This document shows positions 10,301 through 13,420 of a DNA stretch of 13,852 nucleotides, in pieces; position 1 is the stretch's first letter; every line of letters starts with the position of its first letter. The DNA comes from JAPLMI01 sp043798375 (GTDB taxonomy: Bacteria; Omnitrophota; Gorgyraeia; 2-01-FULL-45-10): NCBI GenBank assembly GCA_043798375.1, contig JAZDOS010000047.1, forward strand, positions 1-13,852. The letters run 5' to 3'. Position numbers and translations under genes: made by a program. Under the pieces are notes generated by a model, which saw only the letters and a program-made list of their open reading frames with translations, was not told where the DNA came from and searched no databases.

Positions 10301-13273
10301 ACGGATAATATGCTTCCCCAGGAAGAGATCGGCCTTACGTTTTTGGCGCAATGGATCTATCCTGTCGAATCAGGCGGCGTGGCCCTATCCCATAACGCGC
10401 AGGGACGGGTAGAAGCGCAGCATAATTACGGGCCGTCAGCCATAACAAGGGACACCGACAAACCGTTTGACGTAACGACTATAGATGGGACAGGAAATAT
10501 AGCAAAGACAACAAAGGAAAAAACTCATATACTTACAATATTGCCCGGTAAGCTTGACTTTGAAAGCATACCTTTAAGCGAAAATAACAAAGTCCATTCT
10601 TTAACCGACGCTTCCGCGAAAAATTTGTCCGGCATATTGCACTATTTGGCGGATAAGATAGGGCGCCCTATACTTGCGGAGTTTGCTATCCACAGGGATA
10701 GCAGAGGCCATGAGAGGATCGAGATCCTTGATCTTAACACTATGCCGGATCCAAACTATAATTTAGCGGTAAAGGATTTATTCGCATGCCCCAAGACGCC
10801 CGCGACAGCTGCCCTTTCCCCGGATATTAAAAAGGCCGGAATGAAGACGGAAATTCCTTCCCTGCCGGAGGCCTCGCGCGAAGCGATAAAAAGCGCGATC
10901 GGCAGTATTCTTGATAGCCGCGGGATTCCCTGGAAAAAAATAGACGCGCGGCTCTACAGCCATAACGGCGCGCGAGCCTACTTCCAGATATACGTCAATG
11001 ACCACGTAATCGCTAATATCACCTTCATGTTGATGAGGGACGACGGGGAGGAAACCCGTATAGAGATATTAGGCCAAAAGGTAGCCGGTTATCTTCCGAG
11101 CGAAGGCATAATGACATTGCTCCAGTCATGCCTCTTCACCATTACAGGCGTGAAGAAAGTCGTGTATAAAGATATCACAGTGCCGGACGGCTCCGGCTTC
11201 ATACGTCAACTTGAGGAAAAAGGGATTCTCCGAAACGTAACCGTTGAAAAAATTGATGACGGCGAATACGACATGCGCGCCGATGTCAATACGGAAACGG
11301 CGGTATCAGGGCCAAATCTTGGTGAGGGCGGTAAGTTCGGACCTGCGGCGAAAGCGCTTCTCTTCGCGGCGGCGGGCTTGAGCCTCCTCGCAACGCAAAT
11401 GGGCGCTGGATTCGCAAGCGGCGAATTCTCACTCGGCGGCGCCGTTACAATGACAGGCATAATCACCGCGCTTATTTTTATTGTGGGTATATCGGTAAGA
11501 ATTATTAAGGGCGGCGCGCGTCCCCAAACGTCTCAATCACCTCTTTCATCCGAAAGACGATCTAATGAGGAAGATGCTTACGAGGATGTCTATGGGAAAA
11601 ATGGCGCTCGAGACCAATCCAAACAGACACAGCTATCAATATGGCTAATGCGGTCAGCAGGGCGAACATTTTATTCCTCCTTAATCTTATCCGCGAAGGT
11701 AATACCCATTATAAAAAATCCGATAGTAACAATTGTGAATAAGATTTTAAGCCAGACGGAGGCAATTTTCCCAAAAACTCCTCCAAGTAAACCTGCCAGT
11801 ATAAAACCCTGGAAGAGGGTAAGCGACGTTTTACTCAATGCCTATAGTCTTTTTTCGCTCCAAAAGTTACGCATCTTAAGCACAAGGATACCACAACTTT
11901 CCGATGCAGTCAATTTAAAGTCGTCGGCAGAATTTCCGCCGGCGAAGGTGCTCGCGTTCGCGGCGGCGGGCTTGAGCCTCCTCGCAACGCAGATGGGCGC
12001 GGCATGGCCGGACGCGGAAGTTTCGAATGTCATGCATGCCTCGATAGGTTCTTCCATGTTATGGCTCATCGCGGCGGTATTTTTGATAGCGGGCGCCAGG
12101 CATATATGGTTTGCGGCAAACATGCTGTTTAGCTGGCTCCATACCCGGCTATTTCCGATATACACATGCAGGCTTCTATTGCAGAAAACAGACCTTGTTA
12201 TAGCGGTCTACGGAGCCTCGCGGAAGGCGGATGAGCTCGAACGGGCGATCGCCGAAACTTTAGGCGCCGGCGCCAGAGTCGTAAGGAGCGAAGACGCGTT
12301 TAAGGCGGAGACCCGGAAAGGCGTCCCGGGGATTATCGTGAACGAAGGCATTAGCATAGGAGATATAAAGAGCCCTGACTTTACTCTATACGTCGAAGCA
12401 ATAAAGACGATAGCGGCTGACAAGAACGGCGAGAGGCTAAGAAGATTCCTAAACTTCCTGAAGAATAAATTACAATTGATGGATAAATTCAATATTGATA
12501 AAGCGAGAAAAGCCCTTGACCAATTAGACGATAAAGATATCTTCGTAGCCAGAATGCGTAAAGCCCTGACAGGCCGTCTGATTAAACAGAAAGAACTCCT
12601 GGCGCAGGCTTACAATAACATGATTCTATCCGAAAGCCCGTTCGATAACTCCGTCGCCGTCGCCACAACAGACGAAGTGGCCGAATCCGACATCTTCTTC
12701 TTCGATAATGTGGTAAAGGCTTCCGAGCAGGGAATCGTGAGCCCGATCATCTACGGATCTACCTTAAAGGACAGAAAACAGGCCGAAGAATTCGCGAGGG
12801 CGGGGCTGAAAACTACAGGTTTCTCCGAAGACAGAATCAATAAAGCCTTTAAGTCGATCGTCTTCGTCGATAAATACGATGAAAATCAAATAAAGAGGAC
12901 GATAGAGGGCCTTGTATTCGCGATAAGGGCCGAGATCCGCAATAAATTCGGAAGTTCAATTAGCTTCGACAGGATCGGTATAAGAGCTATCGAAAAAGAG
13001 GTCAGGGCAGGCGATGAAAGGCCGACCATCGGCAAGCTTCTCGAGATTAAACCCGTAAAGATCAACGGTATGGATACGTACGTCGCGATAAATACGTATC
13101 AGGTGCTGTTGGAGGTGGTGAATGGCGCTTGTCTCGATGGCAAAATAATTCCTGGCCTATCGAGAGATGAAAAAGGCGTCTACATATATCTTTCTCCGAT
13201 AGTGCCTCACGACTACAACAAGGAGATCGGCGCGTATAGAGACGCGATAGTGCTACTCGCGAGCGCGGCATAA
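2..13273 (+). CDS. Giant multidomain membrane phosphotransfer protein (5'-partial)
   Basis: One uninterrupted frame of 4,424 codons ends at TAA 13271-13273. It is open to the left edge: codons before the GTG at 74 read in frame as FFSITSNKPVKLYGIEDKDL, continuing the same domain, so that GTG is not the start. Comparison with the paralogue at 13421 suggests that roughly 150-200 residues, including a signal-like segment, lie upstream. Order of modules: TraB/ChaN-like domain, membrane cluster, PTS Enzyme I, HPr, CPBP protease, ACT, unrecognised region, swivel phosphohistidine domain, ATP-grasp, duplicated membrane module, unrecognised C-terminal domain. Enzyme I, HPr and PEP-synthase parts are normally separate proteins. 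Key active-site residues survive, so this looks like a functional fusion rather than a decayed operon. Whether it is cleaved into smaller products is unknown. The segment near 11520-11940 reads like antisense sequence. Confidence 0.96.
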   Translation, partial: FFSITSNKPVKLYGIEDKDLYLENVDQFRKVYELNQSTKKDLDSLINTLDELKDKLYTPELKEIESNSVLHEDGRITFTDRWKLVSNLAYRYNIGYKQYSNLQKLVESLKLEKDINFNTANKERDQLIDELSKKLDKEQLEGLVLKSLAFKTNKITQSEYYTYLQGLADKANIDPVPYRNLINYTEYITIYESIDLLEIFNEVKAYEDQIIEKLYTTEEQRKLHDVSKCLSCIKGLFNLKLTNTDFEYLEKAIKACNKDYILTFLNHNLTGPVREGYNLDTVFDNLDTAMEFYRTAEQRNRAILANTIKRMDAEGTEVAALITGGYHTKGLSDILKRKETSYLVILPKFDASKGQRPYVAILTNKNDNYSERVNAFFKEIVKTTLDKAYNDGKDIALIKKLWKEEYRTSYEKLVKEDVAYSGRGRLNVSYGIGKSTHGDRLPMAPVPGTSGDDTIALGTNFSADELVTPDKFNQMVDNHEAPAGTAGDMEEAVAPEIEESKPHKGMERTGSVHPFYLLSLAAVFLISYAVTYYFRYGPLPVDQAAWIGTGLIFVACVGVMLRALFPIDAIIFKNTNMKEIDAVWKTLYQIRQGKIDSLSGARLAIKSLITIRMAEENKAVRKEATRTLWRANKYTRGAVKWAMRGILRDKTANAEFKAEIERAMKELGWDRLIPGKFVVILAALAALAVMALSGCSQNIVPGRTPPTVLVNLPLALLVVGLIFKSLIWGKPKYEKLHARPISNQTGLPEHPGKNKIISIVFFLAGANIAAAIAEYCFGVRGAALAAGITSLVAMVSSAGEGMDEDGADQEGEEPGLSGIPEDQREPVRAYIQRDPDGFTLFDTDEGIGIITRNREGALARIKGIMADVEGLIFAGKIEGEEAWDCEGNRVPVLAAYFNIKNAEDRDRVIDEAIKVLSLNDTIFSSEITVSNYSTSGYCAQLIEKNFEINNPDRPAERVMLEQMYTLPEFIDSLKSAAQRVKEENVEGMTDDSLVQPAIEAIEQAVSDYGNSPDKEDGIVCLARIIRSLVMDYDQHIWSDTERIKKETSHDLIDCAKQDRDNWRIRGRALRELWFYIVNPNGNFMEETLKVSALTRDILNDMPPGARDPLILFTDTLTPRDLNFILERYNVQAIATHGATMTSHWVVYAGDRGIPVAIIGGDENRDYQKEVSSAMESIKRAMQSGRYLHKDINRRMALIGGSGEVVIGPHLTTVEQYLERLITETALNQIEAEDAPEKCAAVPVGNTGCVTSLRANADSVEEIKKAKREYSAAGVGLFRTEYLFSGAENMIRIKNYLNAYFEAESRASEESENRLKMATNMLRKGLNIYFDEMAQAAGEDPVKIRMIDFESDKITEIHCQLADRKIDTKKFGMDFYRTKLGRAILLIELEAALRSYYYSAKKNIKIIFPMVRTLDDAGFLREIFEEAKDGMAKGIGRQSKTAEEDVRAELDLMPVEFMIEHPDAVDNIEAFVRLDWVTGFSIGTNDLWCYVLSRVVERKLNRDNHRDQALLSRLHPECTKAITKVIAAVRDENRRQGRPAKELSFCGELASHENFLVYLAWQMHKLGIAEEDLPISLSMAGYTIRPANIFLRNISKNHYADSRVTTFLRDGADEAGAVPVEDKARRVTAGVMRKIYEKPRFRQKKEDIRKRLAEIGPDTKLNPSEENRTLYTLSLILDTRGAIAKLPAAAGLNKTRNRGQSGPKTEAPAEEQGPAQPDPAVEENHRELRHFKLTCYFGLHPFIAKKIMELAKKTGVQPYLIGHREANEAQYVKYLSAQGIQQPMKATRVVDLMQNLLPTGSYLTIMAGGPAPEATEAFFRGLCDVNEVYDQDRSIRDSTKKQAFEEVPADESFGLEFGMLRIVKKSLGPFGWLYNRFTAPFIEEPFIKVGPPLVIYNLTHSFVSAGAAAVILGVIFFILHILNKEAPPEAIGKNICVRLYLTAKSLSFKEAFFLLIAPLLATIAGLGFMYFGDAETALRNSILAHIGINVGATILNGIYRVYEVIGRGELKTHRLIYPAMMSAGRGEERAPVKFVKDSPDIPQRDRRYKLLDPIMKHLKSVYGGRITDYKRFAGFFLAQCKFDEHIPDGRHIYSDYDYMCRLAEITYAALEHVVKNPDDIFILDDPINYSPGGPGAGRPEILIACEDRPGILGILTHELGDHRISVDQAFMFRFNLEGRPGKVFVLLARTPKIMSGQAGDEEARISTALKDIRDLLHAGADGPQVLQALNQSRVFPFTYYEGMLNTESWLNRQLDTETAAAMSDKLRELGILRDNTVVLADSSYVLEAMDAYGHPKGRYVVSDNSLTDDERKNFLGPARPNHMILALNRKEKTAYSMEKDPEYLEVKKNREDFDRRHGAIMHKTGEMAGNPAEVTIGSIRQLLGEDNALKILRLRRKYLNPDLYEKISRDIDVIRENICPQNAKDEELLGSVSGDYGNFFKRYMTWLPATKDEPGKTRRQLLCEALEETSDNISLNGIMSLLHSNYLSGADSGIVAEEGSEWELSVVLFDDNGRFMLSDPLQGAAAGGRFDRLALEGIHSKEELFTNPLISYFLAVIRESYYLDPRIGWITETRQGMNERTHPVARTIRFSENTLSFNTYSIRLTEGVEGGRITFCLKEGPLHAIGRPKRETYNTAFEKISAGHPYDFDYYSHEDEVLERVKYSVAYSCSFPSEAELLRAALYTHHLTFGDFYRNTVILPYWNADNVAKWFDAAGYPNNYPSYSFVNMRMPVDTVNRFINSMGDRMRERDIAPSNTFPGLELAQRVRLKSRIDEIKGGEIRARGRIGIATQVSRLLVSDKNEFGNIRKMAAAALVARGVFEHYGYAGAFEVLSKEYKGIRFFGIRVPGASVISFAWAIPGDLPLVIHGELANRLNLEQALYVLGINESDVPEEPRDGMGANFLKSWIPHLLEAEADIPLHPGWRLFFQSPGQSGRVVTGIPFYPQPGKPPAGDILIASEYNPEFRNDLYDRSVGGAVFLNFGGFQHEGINIRGSGRALGIVPQLPLAADGKSINIPGKGDVSLEHLLLTINELNGEILVLTESEELRPLFDLAAAEGSDAFKNEEKLIGLMKNRPVSNDILRVILYMTLSLDLNSASNVMQYMAENFGDRIQPFVRPMELKARIRLLILAEDVLSAFSERRPLYVILSKYGRYVEYYEKVKILSDKFGFAPFRKADEPEISDKVTAQLLPRFSELMDEAYNLLEEVDVGNPLSDIEKLDALTLAYEEWGRYGGIPSEVRDKYESIRKTAYDLSEVSRNQFVPIDRQPLILRGRIGEKAAWLAWLRRELKRIPGKPAAKKNIFLNESVFYITPTALDQFAFLNSQPINRIRDILRDRDLRIEEKTQRIRVFINEHMDEWELPAELEGALYSWVAAKPEGCQAYILRSSTTKEGEKPSQFRGVLTSPVGYDVEPRRVFIEAWAGQFGNDILLRLEHTDNMLPQEEIGLTFLAQWIYPVESGGVALSHNAQGRVEAQHNYGPSAITRDTDKPFDVTTIDGTGNIAKTTKEKTHILTILPGKLDFESIPLSENNKVHSLTDASAKNLSGILHYLADKIGRPILAEFAIHRDSRGHERIEILDLNTMPDPNYNLAVKDLFACPKTPATAALSPDIKKAGMKTEIPSLPEASREAIKSAIGSILDSRGIPWKKIDARLYSHNGARAYFQIYVNDHVIANITFMLMRDDGEETRIEILGQKVAGYLPSEGIMTLLQSCLFTITGVKKVVYKDITVPDGSGFIRQLEEKGILRNVTVEKIDDGEYDMRADVNTETAVSGPNLGEGGKFGPAAKALLFAAAGLSLLATQMGAGFASGEFSLGGAVTMTGIITALIFIVGISVRIIKGGARPQTSQSPLSSERRSNEEDAYEDVYGKNGARDQSKQTQLSIWLMRSAGRTFYSSLILSAKVIPIIKNPIVTIVNKILSQTEAIFPKTPPSKPASIKPWKRVSDVLLNAYSLFSLQKLRILSTRIPQLSDAVNLKSSAEFPPAKVLAFAAAGLSLLATQMGAAWPDAEVSNVMHASIGSSMLWLIAAVFLIAGARHIWFAANMLFSWLHTRLFPIYTCRLLLQKTDLVIAVYGASRKADELERAIAETLGAGARVVRSEDAFKAETRKGVPGIIVNEGISIGDIKSPDFTLYVEAIKTIAADKNGERLRRFLNFLKNKLQLMDKFNIDKARKALDQLDDKDIFVARMRKALTGRLIKQKELLAQAYNNMILSESPFDNSVAVATTDEVAESDIFFFDNVVKASEQGIVSPIIYGSTLKDRKQAEEFARAGLKTTGFSEDRINKAFKSIVFVDKYDENQIKRTIEGLVFAIRAEIRNKFGSSISFDRIGIRAIEKEVRAGDERPTIGKLLEIKPVKINGMDTYVAINTYQVLLEVVNGACLDGKIIPGLSRDEKGVYIYLSPIVPHDYNKEIGAYRDAIVLLASAA
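1538..2395 (+). other. Membrane-anchor cluster, five or six helices
   Basis: Hydrophobic segments lie at about 1538-1606, 1631-1700, 2027-2092, 2111-2185 and 2261-2395; the last is long enough for two helices. Between the second and third lies a loop of about 110 residues very rich in Lys/Arg (about 1700-2026), which under the positive-inside rule should be cytoplasmic. The loop between the fourth and fifth is also basic. With six helices the Enzyme I module that follows would be cytoplasmic, where PEP and ATP are available. A lipobox-like LSGC at the end of the third helix is internal and probably coincidental. No homologous family was recognised for the cluster. Confidence 0.75.
2510..2745 (+). 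other. Possible ACT-like regulatory segment before Enzyme I
   Basis: The stretch GIGIITRNREGALARI, followed by a helix, two strand-like pieces and a second helix (residues about 820-890), has the beta-alpha-beta-beta-alpha-beta rhythm of ACT domains, with REGALARI in place of the usual DRPGxLxxI. The match is weak. It could also be a divergent fold particular to this protein family. Confidence 0.3.
2880..4790 (+). other. PTS Enzyme I-like module (PEP-protein phosphotransferase)
   Basis: Enzyme I takes phosphate from PEP onto a swivel His and passes it to HPr. A helical region (residues about 936-1070) corresponds to the HPr-binding domain. The swivel motif GATMTSHWVVYAGDRGIPVA carries the phospho-His at residue 1119 (codon 3428), matching E. 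coli His189 in GGRTSHxxIxAR. The PEP barrel follows: VGLFRTEYLF with Arg1254 (cf. Arg296), KIRMIDFESDK with Arg1320 (cf. Arg332), VEFMIEHP with Glu1435 (cf. Glu431), FSIGTNDL with Asp1461 (cf. Asp455) and FCGELA with Cys1521 (cf. Cys502). Every residue needed for PEP chemistry is therefore present, in the right order and at near-normal spacing. Differences: GGDK is ESDK, the ARS following the swivel is AGD, and there is an insertion of about 30 residues after LFRTE. An HPr domain follows on the same chain, which supports Enzyme I rather than PPDK as the source. Confidence 0.85.
5180..5475 (+). other. HPr-like phosphocarrier domain fused to Enzyme I
   Basis: HPr is the small phosphocarrier that accepts phosphate from Enzyme I on His15. 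Here LTCYFGLHPFIAKKIMELA (His1715, codon 5216) matches the VxxxxGLHARPAxxLVxxA helix. After an insertion of about 17 residues, ATRVVDLMQNLLPTGSYLTI aligns without gaps to the HPr segment around Ser46 and the following strand. The final helix, PEATEAFFRGL, also fits. Oddities: Arg17 is replaced by Phe (GLHPFI), and the Ser46 position is Arg1763 (codon 5360), so HPr-kinase control is excluded. It lies about 400 bases after the Enzyme I end, across a Pro/Glu/Ala-rich linker (about 5050-5170) that suits a flexible tether for intramolecular transfer. Arg17 stabilises phospho-His in ordinary HPr, so activity is uncertain. Confidence 0.75.
5570..6030 (+). other. CPBP-family (CAAX/Rce1-like) intramembrane protease domain
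   Basis: CPBP proteases are integral-membrane metal- or glutamate-dependent peptidases that recognise three motifs: EExxxR, FxxxH and HxxxN. All three are seen in order on hydrophobic helices: APFIEEPFIK (Glu1858-Glu1859, with Lys where Arg is usual), FFILH ending in His1895 (codon 5756), and HIGIN with His1960 and Asn1964. Spacing and the surrounding Gly/Ala-rich helices (about 5696-5765, 5838-5912, 5936-6015) fit. It sits directly after HPr and before the ACT region. Possible roles are processing of the giant chain or regulated proteolysis of a membrane partner; neither is shown by sequence. Confidence 0.65.
6410..6640 (+). other. ACT-type ligand-sensing domain
   Basis: EILIACEDRPGILGILTHEL followed by a strand (ISVDQAFMF), a turn, a strand (KVFVLLA) and a helix (TALKDIRDLLHAG) matches the ACT fold seen at the C-termini of RelA/SpoT and GlnD, including the DRPGIL signature (Asp2122, codon 6437). 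ACT domains bind small ligands such as amino acids and regulate attached enzymes. Here it would report to the protease or to the phosphotransfer modules on either side. The preceding 300 bases encode a soluble region with no family I can name. Confidence 0.6.
6660..8790 (+). other. Unrecognised soluble region of about 700 residues
   Basis: This continuous coding stretch has no transmembrane helix and no motif I can assign. It alternates strand-rich parts (for example NTVVLADSSYVLEAMDAYG near 6819-6875, and ELSVVLFDDNGRFMLSDPL near 7505-7561) with charged helices (about 7100-7260 and 8290-8400). No run of low complexity or stop-prone antisense character is evident, and it keeps ordinary codon use, so it looks like folded protein. 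By position, ahead of a dikinase-type swivel plus ATP-grasp pair, it could be the acceptor- or substrate-binding part. That is inference from architecture only. Confidence 0.55.
8798..9045 (+). other. Second phosphohistidine swivel domain
   Basis: GRVVTGIPFYP, then DILIASEYNPEF, VGGAVFLNFGGFQHEGINIR and ALGIVPQLPL reproduce the layout of the PEP-utilising mobile domain (GxVVxG, ILVAxxxxPxx, GIVTxxGGxxSHxAIxAR, GIPAVV). The candidate phospho-His is His2961 (codon 8954) in GGFQHEGINI, where Ser before His is Gln and the downstream Arg is kept. It is distinct from the Enzyme I swivel 1,842 residues earlier. It precedes rather than follows the ATP-grasp domain, the order found in glucan water dikinases. 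Confidence 0.6.
9046..9795 (+). other. Helical linker between swivel and ATP-grasp
   Basis: About 250 residues rich in Leu, Glu, Lys and Arg, predicted by eye to be mainly helical, without a recognisable motif. It joins the second swivel domain to the nucleotide-binding domain. Its length would allow a swinging movement of the His domain between ATP and an acceptor site. Confidence 0.45.
9800..10775 (+). other. PEP-synthase/PPDK-type ATP-grasp domain
   Basis: This is the nucleotide-binding domain that moves phosphate from ATP onto a swivel His in PPDK, PEP synthase and related dikinases. Seen in order: IGEKAAWLAWL (from residue 3249; cf. GGKGxNLxEL), FYITPTALDQFAFL (cf. GFxITTxAYxxFL), AYILRSSTTKEGEKPSQFRG with Arg3360 (cf. 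VRSSATxEDxxxxSFAGQ), VFIEAWAGQFGNDILLRL (cf. ExxWASLFxxRAxxYR), LAQWIYPVESGGVALSH (cf. VQxMVxxxxSGVxF), and a closing ILAEFAIHRDS...IEILDLNTMP (cf. EWAxxxxxLYILQARP). The domain therefore looks complete from start to end. Substrate cannot be read from it. Pairing with the swivel just upstream suggests dikinase chemistry, with AMP and phosphate as by-products. Confidence 0.75.
10810..11320 (+). other. Unrecognised soluble segment after ATP-grasp
   Basis: About 165 residues of mixed alpha/beta character: a helix (PEASREAIKSAIGSILDSRG), strands (AYFQIYV and VIANITFML), and a helix plus strand near GIMTLLQSCLFTITGVKKVV. The order is compatible with a small acyltransferase-like or other alpha/beta fold, but no catalytic motif is visible and I do not assign a family. 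Confidence 0.4.
11345..11406 (+). repeat. Intragenic direct repeat, copy 1 (hydrophobic module)
   Basis: Bases 11363-11397 are identical over 35 bp to 11957-11991. With one silent change (CAA/CAG) and eight more shared bases the match spans 44 bp (11363-11406), and a weaker match extends upstream to about 11345. It encodes FAAAGLSLLATQMGA, a hydrophobic stretch resembling a signal-peptide core with an Ala-rich end. A second helix follows (about 11450-11500). The copies lie 594 bp apart, exactly 198 codons. Confidence 0.9.
11562..11669 (-). CDS. Small antisense ORF, 35 aa, one hydrophobic helix (relic or real)
   Basis: On the minus strand an ATG at 11669-11667 is preceded by a perfect AAGGAGG at 11682-11676, six bases upstream. 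It opens a 35-codon frame ending in TAG at 11564-11562. The product starts MFALLTALAILIAVSVW and ends in a His/Arg-rich tail, the pattern of a small single-pass membrane protein. It begins one base after the stop of the ORF at 11671-11838, as in a tight operon, and the ribosome site lies inside that ORF. The family is not recognised. It lies wholly antisense to the giant gene, so it may be captured, non-expressed sequence. Confidence 0.45.
   Translation of the reverse strand: MFALLTALAILIAVSVWIGLERHFSHRHPRKHLPH
11671..11838 (-). CDS. Small antisense ORF, 55 aa, two hydrophobic helices (relic or real)
   Basis: On the minus strand a TTG at 11838-11836 opens a 55-codon frame ending in TAA at 11673-11671. 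The product has two hydrophobic segments (about residues 8-28, Gly-rich with LLGGVFGK, and 30-49) and a charged DKIKEE end, which is typical of a small membrane protein and unlike random shadow translation. A stop two codons upstream makes TTG the only plausible start in this frame. The nearest purine run (GGAG) is too far upstream to be a good ribosome site, so the true start may have been lost. The downstream partner begins one base after its stop. Confidence 0.4.
   Translation of the reverse strand: MSKTSLTLFQGFILAGLLGGVFGKIASVWLKILFTIVTIGFFIMGITFADKIKEE
11941..12000 (+). repeat. Intragenic direct repeat, copy 2 (hydrophobic module)
   Basis: Second copy of the 44-bp repeat (core 11957-12000), again encoding FAAAGLSLLATQMGA, followed by a second hydrophobic helix (about 12045-12100). 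The near-identity at the DNA level, with silent difference only, indicates a recent duplication or gene conversion. Confidence 0.9.
12185..13270 (+). other. Unrecognised C-terminal domain
   Basis: About 360 residues of soluble alpha/beta and helical sequence, starting TDLVIAVYGASRKADELERA and ending YRDAIVLLASAA. A Lys-rich helical middle (about 12430-12610) is followed by strand-helix repeats such as DSVAVATTDEVAE-like and SIVFVDKYDENQIKRTIEG segments. No catalytic motif is obvious. Codon style matches the N-terminal domain and the downstream gene more than the central modules, so it is probably an original part of this protein family rather than cargo. Confidence 0.45.
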
Positions 13274-13276
13274 ACT

Positions 13277-13310
13277 TAACCTTCGTTCAACCTATGAGGT
13301 TGAACGGTTA
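13277..13310 (+). terminator. Hairpin after the giant gene, possible terminator
   Basis: GTTCAACC (13285-13292) and GGTTGAAC (13298-13305) form a perfect 8-bp stem with a 5-base loop. TAACC/GGTTA extends it after a 3-base bulge. It begins four bases after the stop codon. The following bases are mixed A and T rather than a clean T-run, so termination may be weak or factor-assisted, or the hairpin may protect the 3' end. Confidence 0.55.
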
Positions 13311-13321
13311 GGTTATAAAAA

Positions 13322-13357
13322 ATTTAGATATTTAGTCTTGACAACATTTAGATATTT
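13322..13357. repeat. 12-bp direct repeat overlapping the promoter
   Basis: ATTTAGATATTT occurs exactly at 13322-13333 and again at 13346-13357, 24 bp apart start to start (about two helical turns). One copy lies just upstream of the -35 box and the other fills the -35/-10 spacer, so a dimeric regulator could sit on one face and block or modulate the promoter. Confidence 0.7.
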
Positions 13358-13365
13358 GCTATACT
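13338..13365 (+). promoter_or_regulatory. Strong sigma-70-type promoter for the downstream gene
   Basis: A consensus TTGACA (13338-13343), a 16-bp spacer and TATACT (13360-13365) with an extended -10 TGC directly before it. Transcription would start near 13372, about 50 bases before the ATG at 13421. It lies in an AT-rich intergenic region between two same-strand genes, which makes a chance match unlikely. Confidence 0.75.
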
Positions 13366-13390
13366 ATAGTTCCATAATATAAGCTAGGAT

Positions 13391-13409
13391 TTATTGTTGC
13401 TAACAATAA
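13391..13409 (+). promoter_or_regulatory. Leader hairpin abutting the ribosome site
   Basis: TTATTGTT and AACAATAA form a perfect 8-bp stem with a 3-base loop (GCT). Its 3' arm ends one base before the GGG of the ribosome-binding purines (13411-13413). It is AT-rich and so weak, but well placed to influence translation start or mRNA stability. Confidence 0.45.
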
Positions 13410-13420
13410 AGGGATATGCT

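Larger units (their letters stand above)
11515..11940. other. Probable captured foreign segment inside the giant gene
   Basis: In the giant frame this stretch gives Ser/Pro/Arg/Gln-rich protein unlike its surroundings (for example SQSPLSSERR and PKTPPSKPASIKPW), and the bases look more AT-rich. On the opposite strand it holds two tightly spaced small ORFs with a consensus ribosome site. A third start follows (ATG at 11549-11547), whose frame closes after 14 codons near the left boundary as if a gene were cut there. It lies between the two 44-bp repeats. A 15-bp near-palindrome (11926-11940, one mismatch) sits at its right edge. Confidence 0.55.

Noticed and set aside
11842..12165. 107-codon minus-strand ORF sharing APICVARRLKPAAA with another at 11206-11466
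   Set aside because: The shared peptide is just the antisense reading of the two 44-bp repeats, so it is not evidence of a gene family.
13277..13310. Hairpin as a terminator for minus-strand transcription
   Set aside because: On the minus strand the T-rich run lies before the hairpin, not after it.
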